The notes under the pieces were generated by a model, which was not told where the DNA came from, ran no database searches, and saw nothing but the letters and a program-made list of their open reading frames with translations. A DNA stretch of 64,000 nucleotides, taken from the NCBI RefSeq assembly GCF_000817785.2, contig NZ_JTCM02000003.1:111540-175539 (forward strand), given 5' to 3'. Numbering within the stretch: the first letter of the stretch is position 1; every line of letters starts with the position of its first letter. This DNA is from Hassallia byssoidea VB512170 (GTDB lineage Bacteria; Cyanobacteriota; Cyanobacteriia; Cyanobacteriales; Nostocaceae). Shown in pieces: positions 17,682 through 27,284 of this stretch. The translations under genes were made by a program, and so were the position numbers.

Positions 17682-18323
17682 ATGTTATTTAAAGACCGAA
17701 CAGCAGCGGGTAAATTGTTGGCTGGGAAGCTAGTAGCTTATGCTAATCGTGCCGATGTTTTGGTGTTGGCACTACCAAGAGGAGGTGTACCCGTCGCTTT
17801 TGAAGTTGCGAAAGCGCTAAATGCTGCTTTGGATGTTTTTGTAGTTCGCAAATTGGGTGTCCCCGGTCAAAAAGAATTGGCGATGGGAGCGATCGCTTCT
17901 GGTAATGTGAGAATACTCTTAGAAGATATTATCCGTCAGGAAAAAATAGACACCGAAGCAATTGAGAAAGTAACACAGAAAGAACAACAGGAACTAAATC
18001 GTCGCCAAACTGTTTACCGAGGCGATCGCCCCAAGCTTGCGATCGCTGGACGTACTATCATATTAATTGATGATGGTTTAGCGACCGGTGCAACTATGCG
18101 GGCAGCGATCGCCGCATTGCACAAACAACAACCTGCAAAAATCGTTGTTGCCGTGCCGGTTTCATCACCGCAAACCTACCAAGAGATTAAATCTCTCGTA
18201 GACGAAATCATCTGCGCCGACACACCCACCCCTTTCTACTGTGTTGGTCTTTGGTATGAAAAATTTCCGCAAACAACCGATCAAGAAGTCCGCTATCTGC
18301 TGAATAAAGCAGCAAATCCTTAA
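17682..18323 (+). CDS. Phosphoribosyltransferase-domain protein
   Basis: A 213-residue PRTase type I fold. Near the N-terminus it has VLALPRGGVPVAFEVAKAL and VVRKLGVPGQKELAMGAIAS. The PRPP-binding loop is IILIDDGLATGATMRAAIAAL (about 125-145). The C-terminus has a conserved FYCVGLWYEKFPQTTDQEV. Proteins of this kind are widespread beside stress and dienelactone-hydrolase genes in bacteria, but the base or acceptor is unknown. No hood motif for a specific nucleobase can be assigned. Confidence 0.88.
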   Translation: MLFKDRTAAGKLLAGKLVAYANRADVLVLALPRGGVPVAFEVAKALNAALDVFVVRKLGVPGQKELAMGAIASGNVRILLEDIIRQEKIDTEAIEKVTQKEQQELNRRQTVYRGDRPKLAIAGRTIILIDDGLATGATMRAAIAALHKQQPAKIVVAVPVSSPQTYQEIKSLVDEIICADTPTPFYCVGLWYEKFPQTTDQEVRYLLNKAANP

Positions 18324-18372
18324 CCCATTTTAGATTTTTGATTTGCGATTATGCCTTGCCCGAAGTACGAGT

Positions 18373-18400
18373 GTAGGGACAATTCATGAATTGTCCCTAC
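18373..18400. repeat. Perfect 28-bp palindrome with ATTCATGAAT core
   Basis: Arms GTAGGGACAATTCA and TGAATTGTCCCTAC join without a loop. A sister palindrome with the same core and different arms lies at 36183-36212, indicating a dispersed family. Confidence 0.9.
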
Positions 18401-18473
18401 GACTTTTATGTCTATTAGTTAATTGCAAATGGCAATTAATAACTAAACAATTCTGTTTTATATCATATCCTAA

Positions 18474-18527
18474 GTAGAGACGTTCCGCCGGAACGTCTCT
18501 ACGATAGTTCCGGCGGAACGTCTCTAC
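18474..18527. repeat. GTAGAGACG palindromic repeat, one and a half copies
   Basis: A complete 29-bp palindrome (arms GTAGAGACGTTCC and GGAACGTCTCTAC) is followed at once by a second right half (TTCCGGCGGAACGTCTCTAC). Same family as 13714 and 53227. Confidence 0.9.
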
Positions 18528-18589
18528 GACAGTCTAACGGACACCATATTATTCCCAAGCTTTTGTCTGGGAATATGCACAATATTCAA

Positions 18590-18685
18590 TTAATAAGCAG
18601 CGTGAAAGTCAATAGCCGGTTGGAGAAACAACATAATTCCTCCTACCACGACAAAAGATAAAGTTACCCAAAAGAAAATTTTCAT
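18590..18685 (-). CDS. 31-residue membrane peptide
   Basis: ATG to TAA encodes 31 residues starting MKIFFWVTLSFVVVGGIML and ending IDFHAAY: one hydrophobic helix (about residues 2-22) and a short polar tail. The start codon lies 13 bp after the end of the flavin-binding stress protein on the same strand, so it could be co-transcribed with it. A hairpin (arms around ATTCCCA/TTGGGAAT, about 18548-18577) follows the stop but lacks a T-run. No family recognised. It is plausible as a real gene because of composition and context, but unproven. Confidence 0.5.
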   Translation of the reverse strand: MKIFFWVTLSFVVVGGIMLFLQPAIDFHAAY

Positions 18686-18698
18686 TTTGTTTCTACCT

Positions 18699-19205
18699 TT
18701 ACCCCAAACTGATTTTCTCGTTTTCGCCGCTACTAGCTTTTTCACCCGTAGCAATTGCTTTTACCAAACCAATTGTGTGCGCCACAAAGCTGGATGGTGC
18801 ATCCCAATATTCAGCTTTTACTACATTCACTTTGATCAAACCAATATCCGGTTCGTCTAATCCTTTGGGAAACCAAGCTTTGAGTTCCGGCTTCCACAAT
18901 TCTTCAATTTTGTTGCGGTCTTTGACTAATTGTGCTGTGCCGGACATAGAGACGTAACACTGTTTATTAGGTGCGGCAAAACTAACATTAACCTGTTCAT
19001 GTTGTTCGATTTCATCTACTTTATGAGAAGGAGCTGCGGTGAAAAACCAAAGAGTACCATCAGATTCAATTTCGCCATTCGTAGACATAGGGCGACTGTG
19101 CAAACTTCCGTCGTCATCGATGGTGGTTAACATGCCAAAGTCAATATCTTTGACTAGTTCACGCAGCTTTTCAATTTTTTGATTTTGGTCTGTATCAGTT
19201 GTCAT
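18699..19205 (-). CDS. Pyridoxamine 5'-phosphate oxidase-fold protein, general-stress-protein-26 type
   Basis: A 168-residue split-barrel flavin-binding protein: KLRELVKDIDFGMLTTIDDD, LHSRPMSTNGEIESDGTLWF, then a conserved CYVSMSGTAQLVKDRNKIEE and ELKAWFPKGLDEPDIGLIKV. This matches the stress-protein-26 branch rather than authentic PdxH. It is likely to bind FMN or F420, but the reaction is unknown. The C-terminal 25 residues are a Gly/Ser/Lys-rich tail. A tiny membrane-peptide gene lies directly downstream. Confidence 0.88.
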   Translation of the reverse strand: MTTDTDQNQKIEKLRELVKDIDFGMLTTIDDDGSLHSRPMSTNGEIESDGTLWFFTAAPSHKVDEIEQHEQVNVSFAAPNKQCYVSMSGTAQLVKDRNKIEELWKPELKAWFPKGLDEPDIGLIKVNVVKAEYWDAPSSFVAHTIGLVKAIATGEKASSGENEKISLG

Positions 19206-19521
19206 TGATTATTACTTTTCTCTCTACTTCAAAGTTTAAAGTTTAAGGGTAATCCGTTGTGAATTTTCAAACTCTTTTTCTGTGTTAGCGTTTATCCTGT
19301 TCTCCTGCGTGAGCCTTGAGGAGGATTTCTACAAAAATCATTCTCTTAGCTATATCCATAGAGGTAGAAAAATAATTCGTAGTGAGCGGTTCACCGCTCA
19401 TTTAAGGGCTGAAGCCCTTACTACATTAAAGCGCGTTTATTTATACCCAAAAATGAGCGCAACGCTTGTTTGCTCAAGTTCGGTTGCTACAAGCTGTTAC
19501 TGCTTGAGCCTGAGTATAATT
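19206..19521. other. Spacer holding a bipartite palindromic repeat
   Basis: It contains a two-hairpin repeat (19379-19425: GTAGTGAGCGGTTCACCGCTC, then AAGGGCTGAAGCCCTTACTAC, overall flanked by GTAGT and ACTAC). No gene. Confidence 0.6.
19379..19425. repeat. Bipartite GTAGTGAGC...TACTAC repeat
   Basis: Two adjacent hairpins bounded by GTAGTGAGC and TACTAC. Relatives lie at 29472, 30098, 48578 and 61057, and a split copy lies at 57547/57702. Confidence 0.88.
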
Positions 19522-22500
19522 TTATTTTTCAGCCAGCGGAAGCACAACAGTAAAAGTAGCTCCTTGTTCCTCTCCTGGGCTTGTTGCTTGTATAGTTCCT
19601 TTATGAAGCTCAACGAGGTGCTTGACGATTGAAAGCCCTAATCCCAAACCACCAAACTTGCGAGTAGTAGAGGAGTCTGCTTGCCGAAAACGGTCGAAGA
19701 CATGCGGCAGAAATTCTGGCTTGATGCCGTGACCTGTATCGCTTACTGTTAAGACAACATGAGAATTTACTTTCTCAACTGACACCTGCACTGTTCCACC
19801 TGTTGGAGTAAACTTAATAGCATTAGAAACAAGATTCCACACTACTTGTTGTAGTCTGTTCGGGTCGCCAATTATCGCATTGGGTACGTCATCTAAAACT
19901 GTTTGAAGTCGAATGTCCTTGGCTGCAACAGCGGGAACAAAAGATTCGATCGCTTCTTCTATCACCAAGTTCAGATTGACGTTTTTAACGTTGAGTCGAA
20001 TTTTACCAGAAATTATCCGGCTCATGTCGAGCAAATCTTCAAGAATCTGCGCTTGCGCTCTAGAGTTTCTCTCAATAGTATCAAGCCCCTTCTCGAATTG
20101 TACCGTACTAAGTTTTCCCTTACGCAAAAGCTGGCTCCAGCCGAGGATGGCGTTAAGCGGTGTGCGAATTTCGTGAGAAAGAACTGCCAAAAATTCATCT
20201 TTGAGGCGTCCGACTCGTTCTGCTTCTGTACGAGCTGCGCGTTCGCTTTCTAAAAGTGCCTCGCGTCGCTGTTCGAGTTCTTTGCGATCGCTAATATATC
20301 GAAAATTAACTGACAGTCCGTCCGCAGAGGGATAAGCGTGTACTTCTACCCACTGCTCGGAGAAAGGAGACAGTACTTCAAAGTGTACCGCAACTTGCTC
20401 GCCGACGGCTTTATAATATTGCTCTTCAATAACGCTGCCCCTAAGCATTGGGTATTCCTCCCAGAGGACTTTTCCCAGCAGTTCAGAGCGGGTTTTGCCG
20501 ATGTATTCTTCACATCGCTGATTTACGTAAGTAAATCGCCATTGCCGATCTAAACCATAAAAAGCATCTGTTACCCGTTCGAGAATAATTGCCCGTTCTT
20601 GAGCTGCTTGAACCTCCAAGCGAGAGCGGGCAGTTTCTTGCCGCAATCGAGCGGTTTCCAATGTTGCCTTGACACGAGCCAATATTTCTCTAGCGCTAAA
20701 GGGCTTTACTAAATAGTCGTCTGCTCCTGCCTCAAGTCCCTCAACACGCGATTCTTCACCCGCACGAGCCGAAAGGAGAATAAGCGGTACAGAGCGGGTA
20801 CGCTGGTCTTGGCGCAGCCGAGTTAGAAGACCGAAGCCGTCAAGTTTCGGCATCATTACATCACTCAGCACTAAGTCTGGCACTTGCTCTTGTACTGCGG
20901 CTAAAGCTGCTTCGCCATCTGCCACGGCGATAACTTCATACTGTGTACTCAGAAGCTTTCGCAGATATTCGCGCATATCAGCGTTGTCGTCTGCCAGAAG
21001 TATGCGCGATCGCCCTCCCCCCATTGACAGATTTGCATCATGCACTTCATCCGGCAACCACCGCAGCGCTTCTTCCACAAATGCATCCGCACGAATGCTG
21101 GTTGGGGTAAGTGTGCGATCGCTTGCGATTTGGTCTACAGGAAGGTGCTGCTTGCCACGAGGAATCGAAACGATGAAGGTACTTCCAGCTCCACAGACGC
21201 TTTCCACGCGGACACTGCCACCGTGGAGTTTGGCGAGTTCTTGCACGAGCGCTAGACCAATTCCGCTGCCTTCGTGGGTTCTAGCTTGGGTTCCTTCAAT
21301 GCGGTGAAATCGCTTAAACACGTTCTTCAGTTCAGATTGAGGAATTCCGCTGCCTGTATCTTCAATACGAAGCTCGATGTTTGAGGCGTTCCGCAAGGTT
21401 GCCGCAGGCATCGCTCGTTGCTCAACTTTGATGTAACCGCGTTGCGTAAATTTCAAAGCGTTTGAAAGTAAGTTCAGGACTATCTTTTCCCACATATCCC
21501 GGTCTACATAAACCGGTTCGGATAAAGGTTGACAATCAACGATAAATTCTAAACCTGCCTTTTCAATTGCCGAGCGAAACACACTAGCCAAGTCTGCGGT
21601 GAGTGTCGCCAAATCTGTAGGTTCGTAGATGGCTTGCGTTCTACCCGCTTCAAGTCGCGAGAAATCCAAAAGCGTATTGACTAATTTTAGCAGTCTTAAA
21701 CTGTTGCGGTGAGCTATGGTAATTTGTTCCCGCCCAGTTGTAGAAAGGTGCGGATCGCGTAGCGCATCTTCCAATGGACCGAGCATTAAAGTCAGCGGGG
21801 TGCGGAACTCGTGACTGACATTGGAGAAAAAGGCGGTTTTTGCGCGGTCTAGTTCGGCTAGCATTTCCGCTCGTCGCCGTTCTTCTTCGTATGCTTGGGC
21901 GTTACGCAGGGCGATGGATACTTGATTGACAAGGAGTTCGTAGAACGATTTGTATCCTTCGTCAAGAAAGCGGTTGGGGCTGATACCGGCTACTAAAACG
22001 CCAAGCGGTTCTGTTTGAGTTGATGAAGCGATCGGCATGACGAGTGCAGCACGGGTAGGTTCGTTCCAGGGACCACCCGGTAGCAAAAATAAGCTATCTA
22101 CACCTTCAATTAAAACTGTTTCACCCGCAGCAGCTTGCGCCAGCGACCAGATATCACTTTTTGGTTCGGTAATATTAACAGAGACTGGACTAAGAAGCGC
22201 TTTTTCCGGCATTTTTACTTTACCACAAAGCCGGAGAGTTTTTCCATCTGGGTCGCGCAGATAAATTAGTGCAAACGGCACATCAAGTGGGTGTTCGGCG
22301 ATCGATGCAGCCACATCGCGGCATGTTGTTTCTACACTGCGCGTCTCTCCTGCTCTGGATGCCAAATCTCGAAGAAGTCGTAACCTGCGATCGCCTAATA
22401 TCTGCTGAGTGACTTCGCTACACACGCAAAACATCCCGACAATTTCTCCGGAATCGTCCTCGGCGGGTGCGTGAGAAAGGCTAAAATAAGATTCTTCACG

Positions 22501-22875
22501 ATAGCCTGAACGCTCTAAAACAAGCATCTGTGCCGGAACCCAGTTCGCTACGCCTGTTACCATCACTTCTTCAATCATCGGACCTAGCGTATCCCACGCT
22601 TCGGCGAGGGTAATTCTAATATCCGTACCCAGTGCGGCGGGATGCTTGTCACCGATAATCTGGGAATAGGCATCGTTATAAAACTGAATCAGATTTGGTC
22701 CCCATATAAGAATCATTGGATACCGTGATGCTAGTAAAATCCTCACGGTGCTTTTCAGGCTTTGCGACCATGTATCTATCGAACCGACAGGTGTGTTTGC
22801 CCAATCGAAAGTACGCATCCGCGCTTTCATCTCACCGAGTCCGGGGAAGGGGTCTGTTTTATGCCCGTCCTTCAT
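19522..22875 (-). CDS. Hybrid sensor histidine kinase with two kinase cores
   Basis: A 1117-residue cytoplasmic kinase. Order: PAS-like sensor (about 25-165), GAF (about 175-330), HisKA with His355 in [10 protein letters not shown], HATPase (about 400-575, [20 protein letters not shown] and [18 protein letters not shown]), receiver with phospho-acceptor Asp672 in LSDVMMP, PAS (about 760-875), a second HisKA with His901 in [10 protein letters not shown], and a second HATPase to the end ([20 protein letters not shown]). Two complete kinase cores around an internal receiver suggest an intramolecular phosphorelay. No transmembrane segment is present. The ATG overlaps the stop of a 67-codon frame upstream (ATGA). 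Confidence 0.92.
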   Translation of the reverse strand: MKDGHKTDPFPGLGEMKARMRTFDWANTPVGSIDTWSQSLKSTVRILLASRYPMILIWGPNLIQFYNDAYSQIIGDKHPAALGTDIRITLAEAWDTLGPMIEEVMVTGVANWVPAQMLVLERSGYREESYFSLSHAPAEDDSGEIVGMFCVCSEVTQQILGDRRLRLLRDLASRAGETRSVETTCRDVAASIAEHPLDVPFALIYLRDPDGKTLRLCGKVKMPEKALLSPVSVNITEPKSDIWSLAQAAAGETVLIEGVDSLFLLPGGPWNEPTRAALVMPIASSTQTEPLGVLVAGISPNRFLDEGYKSFYELLVNQVSIALRNAQAYEEERRRAEMLAELDRAKTAFFSNVSHEFRTPLTLMLGPLEDALRDPHLSTTGREQITIAHRNSLRLLKLVNTLLDFSRLEAGRTQAIYEPTDLATLTADLASVFRSAIEKAGLEFIVDCQPLSEPVYVDRDMWEKIVLNLLSNALKFTQRGYIKVEQRAMPAATLRNASNIELRIEDTGSGIPQSELKNVFKRFHRIEGTQARTHEGSGIGLALVQELAKLHGGSVRVESVCGAGSTFIVSIPRGKQHLPVDQIASDRTLTPTSIRADAFVEEALRWLPDEVHDANLSMGGGRSRILLADDNADMREYLRKLLSTQYEVIAVADGEAALAAVQEQVPDLVLSDVMMPKLDGFGLLTRLRQDQRTRSVPLILLSARAGEESRVEGLEAGADDYLVKPFSAREILARVKATLETARLRQETARSRLEVQAAQERAIILERVTDAFYGLDRQWRFTYVNQRCEEYIGKTRSELLGKVLWEEYPMLRGSVIEEQYYKAVGEQVAVHFEVLSPFSEQWVEVHAYPSADGLSVNFRYISDRKELEQRREALLESERAARTEAERVGRLKDEFLAVLSHEIRTPLNAILGWSQLLRKGKLSTVQFEKGLDTIERNSRAQAQILEDLLDMSRIISGKIRLNVKNVNLNLVIEEAIESFVPAVAAKDIRLQTVLDDVPNAIIGDPNRLQQVVWNLVSNAIKFTPTGGTVQVSVEKVNSHVVLTVSDTGHGIKPEFLPHVFDRFRQADSSTTRKFGGLGLGLSIVKHLVELHKGTIQATSPGEEQGATFTVVLPLAEK

Positions 22876-23075
22876 AGGTATTCTTTTTCCTTCCCTTCAC
22901 TCATTTGATAGTTTTTACTTAAAAAAGTGACGCTTGATACATGCTGCTGAACTTGGTGCAGTTTTTTGCGGATGACTTCGCTTGCCCAATTGCAGTTACC
23001 TGATACAACCGAGGCGATAAATTTATTAAATTCCGGAGTTAATGATTCGTTGAATTTTGTAGGTTGAATAATCAC
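22872..23075 (-). CDS. Small ORF coupled to the hybrid kinase
   Basis: 67 codons ending in an ATGA overlap with the kinase start. The protein begins [20 protein letters not shown] and has [17 protein letters not shown] in the middle. The stretch [17 protein letters not shown] is faintly reminiscent of the FxxxVxAILxGKYSWAC core of HetP-family heterocyst regulators, but the diagnostic second half of that motif is absent. It may be a small regulator, a remnant or a chance frame. The overlap is the main argument for translation. Confidence 0.35.
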   Translation of the reverse strand: MIIQPTKFNESLTPEFNKFIASVVSGNCNWASEVIRKKLHQVQQHVSSVTFLSKNYQMSEGKEKEYL

Positions 23076-23179
23076 ACTATATTAAGCTTTTTGGAGAAAT
23101 TCCCAATAATCTCCCAATCTGATTATGACACAAATCAAATGCTTACTACAAGCTACATTCACGGAAGAATGCATCTAAA

Positions 23180-23378
23180 TAAATTCGGACAGTCGTTGAT
23201 TGAATTCGGACAGTCGTTGATTGAATTCGGGCAGTCGTTGATTGAATTCGGGCAGTCGTTGATTGAATTCGGGCAGTCGTTTACTGAATTCGGGCAGTCG
23301 TTGATTGAATTCGGGCAGTCGTTGATTGAATTCGGGCAGTCGTTGATTGAATTCGGGCAGTCGTTGATTGAATTCGGG
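23180..23378. repeat. Second 21-bp minisatellite, nine copies plus a partial
   Basis: Units of 21 bp carry one EcoRI-type GAATTC each and translate in one plus frame as EFGQSLI. They are nearly identical, with few substitutions (GGACAG in the first two, GTTTACTG in the fifth). Sequence is unrelated to the array at 6419, but the period is the same. The open frame across it has only repeat composition plus about 35 unassignable codons, so I do not call a gene. Confidence 0.92.
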
Positions 23379-23558
23379 GAACCACCCTAAATTTCAGGTT
23401 TTGCATTTTATTTGAGCGAGGTTTCTTAGCGATGATAGAAGTAAGCCGATCAAACTTACTACATTAGTTTTAATTTCTTTTCTACCCAAGGGAGGAAGAA
23501 ATAAGATTTGCAGTTGTGTGATAAAAAATAGGCGGTAGACAGTCAGCCTTTTTTGATA

Positions 23559-26444
23559 ATGCCAGACGCGGAAAAGTCCCAAAACCAGTTGGCTGAGAAT
23601 TTGTTATCGTTGCACCAGCAGATAAATAAACAAGCGAATTACTCGATGGTCGCCACTGATGAAGAAGGAATGGTGCTGCAACTTGCGGATGGTACTATCC
23701 AAGCTGGCAATACGGCTTGTGAGCGCATACTTGGACTGACTGCCGAGCAGCTGATAGGGCGTACTTCGGTGGATCATCCTTGGCAATCGATTCATGAAGA
23801 TGGCTCTCCTTTCCCAGGTGAGACTCACCCAGCGATGGTAGCATTGCAAACAGGAAAGCCATGTTTGAATGTGGTGATGGGTTTGTATAAGCCAAATGGT
23901 CAGCTAGTCTGGCTATTGCTGAACTCACAACCTTTATTTTTGGCTGGAGGGACAACAGCCTACGCTGTTGTGACAACTTTTTCTGAGATAAAAAAATCCG
24001 CTTCCAGACACCAGACAGAATACCAGGCAGCAAGTATATCTGAACAAGATAGAGAAATTGCCTTGCGACATAACGAACAATTTGAGCTAGCAGCGGTTAA
24101 TTGCCTATTTTACGATTGGGAGATTTCGCGGGGTACTGTAGAAAGAACTCAAGGTCTGACTACGCTTTTGGGATACACTCAACAAGAAGCCTCACCGACG
24201 CAAAAATGGTGGCAGCAGCTTGTGCATCCGGATGAGTTGCAACGAGTTGATGAGGAATTTAAAATCAGTTTGGCAAAAGGCGATCGCTATAAAATTGAGT
24301 ACCGGGTGCGTCATAAAGATGGTCGTTATGTGTGGCTGCAAGATCGAGGATTTGTTGAGCGGGATGCAGATAATCGCACTGTGAGGATAGTTGGCATTAT
24401 AATTGACATTAGCGACCGCAAAAAAACCGAGGCAGATTTACAACAAAGTGAAGAACGCATTCGGCTTGCAACCACAGCGGCTAATCTGGGTATGTGGTTT
24501 TGGGATCTAACCACCGATGAGTTAATTTGGACTTCTAAGTGTAAAGAACTGTTTGGATTTCCACTTGACACCACAATTACTTACGAGCTTTTTCTGAATA
24601 CTTTGCATCCAGAAGACCGGCAACGCACCGATGAAGCTGTTAGTAGCGCTCTCGCCCGAAAGCTAGATTATGATATACAATATCGTGCTGTTTGGGCTGA
24701 TAAAAGCGTGCATTGGCTTGCCGCTAAAGGTCGAGGCTTTTATGATGTTTTTGACAAGCCAATACGCATGATGGGAACAGTTCAAGATATTAGCGAACGC
24801 AAGCAAGCTGAAGAAACTCTGCGTCAAAGTGAAGAACGCTACCGTTTCTTAGCTGATACTATTCCAGAAATGGTCTGGACAACTAATGCTGAAGGTCTGG
24901 CAACTTACGTAAATCAGCGCTGGCAAGAATACACCGGGTTAAATTTAGAAGAAACTGTTGGCTACGGCTGGAGAAAGGTACTGCATCCGGATGATTTAGA
25001 AAAATCTGTACAACTGTGGACGGAAGCACTCTCAAACGGTACACCTTACGAAATTGAACATCGTTATCTGAGAGTTGCTGATGGCACATATCGTTGGCAT
25101 TTGGTACGAGGTTTACCGATAAAAGACGACCAAGGACGCATCATCAAATGGTTTGGCACTTGTACAGATATTCATCAGCAAAAACAAATCGATGAAGAAC
25201 GTGCCCAAATTTTAGAGCGAGAAAAAGCTGCCCGTTTGGAAGCAGAAGCAGCTAACCGCATCAAAGATGAGTTTCTTGCTGTACTTTCTCACGAATTGCG
25301 ATCGCCTCTCAATCCGATTTTAGGATGGGCAAAGTTACTTAAAAGCCGCAAGTTTGATGAAGCTGCGACATTTCGGGCTTTGGATACCATCGAACGCAAT
25401 GCGAAATTGCAGATTCAACTAATTGACGACTTGCTGGATGTCTCCCGCATACTGCGAGGTAAACTAAGTTTGACTTTTGCTGCCTTTGATTTAGCAGTTG
25501 TAATTAATGCCGCCATCGAAACAGTGAAATTGGCAGCACAAGACAAATCAATCGAAATGCATCTGCAATTTGAGCCGAATGTAGGTAAAGTTTTGTGTGA
25601 TTTCAATCGCTTGCAGCAAGTCGTCGGCAATTTGCTGAATAATGCCGTTAAATTTACCCCAGCAGGGGGACGAATTGATATTAGGCTGTCGGTGGGCAGG
25701 GGGCAGGCAGCAGGGGGCAGGGGGCACTTTGCAGGGGGAGTTTGTCTCCCCTCTCCCCATCTCCCCACTACCTCCTACGCCGAAATCACCGTTACCGACA
25801 CGGGTAAGGGGATTTCCAGTGAATTTCTGCCCCACGTTTTTGAATATTTTCGACAAGCAGATAGCAGCACTACCCGGAATCATGGAGGACTGGGGCTGGG
25901 TTTGTCGATTGTTCGCCATCTGGTAGAGTTACATGGCGGCACCGTGACGGCTGAAAGTCCTGGAGAAGGAAAAGGAGCGACTTTTATTGTCAGATTGCCT
26001 TTAATTGAGGAAAGCAGCAAACAAGAAAAGGAAAATAAGATAGAAGCTGAGAATGTTAACTCCTTACCTCTGGCAGGAATACGAATATTGTTAGTTGATG
26101 ATGAGATAGATACACGCGATTTTATGAGCTTTTTGCTACAACAGCAAGGAGCCATCGTAAGTGAAGCATCATCGGCAAGTGAGGCGCTAAAAGCGTTTGC
26201 CCAATCGCCGCCAGATATATTACTGAGTGATTTAGGAATGCCGTTGGTGGATGGCTACAGTTTAATTAGTCAAATCAGATTGATGTCTCCCGAACAAGGC
26301 GGAGAAATTCCGGCGATCGCTCTTAGCGCTTATGCTGGAGAAAGCGATCGCGATCGGGCATTTGCCGCAGGTTTCCAAAAGCACCTCGCAAAGCCAGTAG
26401 AACCGACGGAATTACTAGCTTTGATTGTAGATTTGCTTGGGTAA
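23559..26444 (+). CDS. Hybrid sensor histidine kinase, multi-PAS with C-terminal receiver
   Basis: A 961-residue cytoplasmic kinase. Four PAS regions (about 30-150, 170-285, 295-412 and 415-540), the last three with PAC-type ends (IVGIIIDISDRKKTE, MMGTVQDISERKQAE, FGTCTDIHQQKQ); a coiled segment; HisKA with His578 in VLSHELRSPLNP; HATPase (about 680-830); receiver with Asp891 in LLSDLGMP. Residues of about 712-739 are a Gly/Pro-rich insert inside the ATPase domain, encoded by G-rich and C-rich microsatellite DNA. ATG-23559 is preferred over the TTG two codons earlier. It faces away from the other hybrid kinase across the minisatellite. Confidence 0.92.
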   Translation: MPDAEKSQNQLAENLLSLHQQINKQANYSMVATDEEGMVLQLADGTIQAGNTACERILGLTAEQLIGRTSVDHPWQSIHEDGSPFPGETHPAMVALQTGKPCLNVVMGLYKPNGQLVWLLLNSQPLFLAGGTTAYAVVTTFSEIKKSASRHQTEYQAASISEQDREIALRHNEQFELAAVNCLFYDWEISRGTVERTQGLTTLLGYTQQEASPTQKWWQQLVHPDELQRVDEEFKISLAKGDRYKIEYRVRHKDGRYVWLQDRGFVERDADNRTVRIVGIIIDISDRKKTEADLQQSEERIRLATTAANLGMWFWDLTTDELIWTSKCKELFGFPLDTTITYELFLNTLHPEDRQRTDEAVSSALARKLDYDIQYRAVWADKSVHWLAAKGRGFYDVFDKPIRMMGTVQDISERKQAEETLRQSEERYRFLADTIPEMVWTTNAEGLATYVNQRWQEYTGLNLEETVGYGWRKVLHPDDLEKSVQLWTEALSNGTPYEIEHRYLRVADGTYRWHLVRGLPIKDDQGRIIKWFGTCTDIHQQKQIDEERAQILEREKAARLEAEAANRIKDEFLAVLSHELRSPLNPILGWAKLLKSRKFDEAATFRALDTIERNAKLQIQLIDDLLDVSRILRGKLSLTFAAFDLAVVINAAIETVKLAAQDKSIEMHLQFEPNVGKVLCDFNRLQQVVGNLLNNAVKFTPAGGRIDIRLSVGRGQAAGGRGHFAGGVCLPSPHLPTTSYAEITVTDTGKGISSEFLPHVFEYFRQADSSTTRNHGGLGLGLSIVRHLVELHGGTVTAESPGEGKGATFIVRLPLIEESSKQEKENKIEAENVNSLPLAGIRILLVDDEIDTRDFMSFLLQQQGAIVSEASSASEALKAFAQSPPDILLSDLGMPLVDGYSLISQIRLMSPEQGGEIPAIALSAYAGESDRDRAFAAGFQKHLAKPVEPTELLALIVDLLG
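25692..25774. repeat. In-frame microsatellite insert in the kinase ATPase domain
   Basis: GGGCAGGGGGCAG-type units (25692-25735) then CTCCCCATCTCCCC units (25746-25770), the same motifs as in intergenic STRRs. They fall between RIDIRLSV and YAEITVTDTGKG of the HATPase fold, a surface loop. Confidence 0.85.
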
Positions 26445-26550
26445 TGGAGAATGGGGAGTGGGGAGTGGGGAATGGGGAGTGGTTTTTTCGCGTTCTGTGA
26501 TTATCGCGTTCTGTGATTACCAATTACCCAATGCCCAATTACCAATATAT
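26445..26550. repeat. GGGGAGTG tract and CAATTACC repeats before tmk
   Basis: GGGGAGTGGGGA units, then a direct repeat of CGCGTTCTGTGATTA, then CCAATTACC units. The tmk frame is open through this block, but the protein family starts after it. Confidence 0.75.
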
Positions 26551-26559
26551 AAAAAAAGC

Positions 26560-27195
26560 ATGAATGGTAGATTAATCGTATTTGAAGGGGTAGAAGGTTG
26601 TGGTAAAACTAGCCAAATACAACTTTGTCAAGAGTGGTTGCAATATTTAGGTATTTCAGTTGTGGTTACTAGGGAACCTGGGGGAACTGCTTTAGGTTTG
26701 GATTTGCGACGCTTGTTGTTAAAAGCAGAAAATAAAACAATATTCAACACTACAGAATTATTATTGTATGCTGCTGATAGGGCGCAACACGTTGAAGAAG
26801 AATTAAAACCGAATCTCGAAAAAGGTAATATTATCTTGTGCGATCGCTATACTGATTCGACTATCGCTTATCAAGGTTATGGTCGCGGTTTGGATATAAA
26901 TTTAATAAATGTGCTTAATTTAATTGCAACCAGTGGGTTAGAAAGCGATATTACCTTATGGCTTGATGTCGATATTGAAGTGGGACTAAGCCGCAAACGC
27001 AGCAGTGGCGATATTGCTGATAGAATTGAACTTGAAGCGATCGCTTTTCATCGTCGCGTCCAACAAGGATACGCTCAACTGCAAGCATCCCAAGATAAAA
27101 TTGTCCGCATAGATGCTAGCTTGAATAAAGAAGCTGTGCAAAGAATGATTCAGACAACTTTAAGCGATCGCTTGAAAGCTTGGGGTTATGTATAA
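26560..27195 (+). CDS. tmk: Thymidylate kinase
   Basis: A 211-residue enzyme phosphorylating dTMP to dTDP. It starts MNGRLIVFEGVEGCGKTSQI with the P-loop GVEGCGKT, then the substrate-binding REPGGTALG and the DRYTDSTIAYQGYGRGLD motif. The LID region is near RKRSSGDIADRIE. Normal length (about 205-215). ATG-26560 is chosen because upstream codons are microsatellite DNA. holB follows one gene later, so this segment looks like the common tmk-holB pairing, interrupted by the PepE-like gene. Confidence 0.95.
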   Translation: MNGRLIVFEGVEGCGKTSQIQLCQEWLQYLGISVVVTREPGGTALGLDLRRLLLKAENKTIFNTTELLLYAADRAQHVEEELKPNLEKGNIILCDRYTDSTIAYQGYGRGLDINLINVLNLIATSGLESDITLWLDVDIEVGLSRKRSSGDIADRIELEAIAFHRRVQQGYAQLQASQDKIVRIDASLNKEAVQRMIQTTLSDRLKAWGYV

Positions 27196-27284
27196 TATAG
27201 TATAGTAAACTTTGGGTAAATACAGTCACAAATTGTTTTTCAGTATACATCAAATGTGATTTGAACATACTTAAATTTATTGCT

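Noticed and set aside
23064..23390. A 108-codon frame rich in FGQSLIE
   Set aside because: Repeat-only composition with no family features and no ribosome-binding site; explained by a 21-bp unit without stops.
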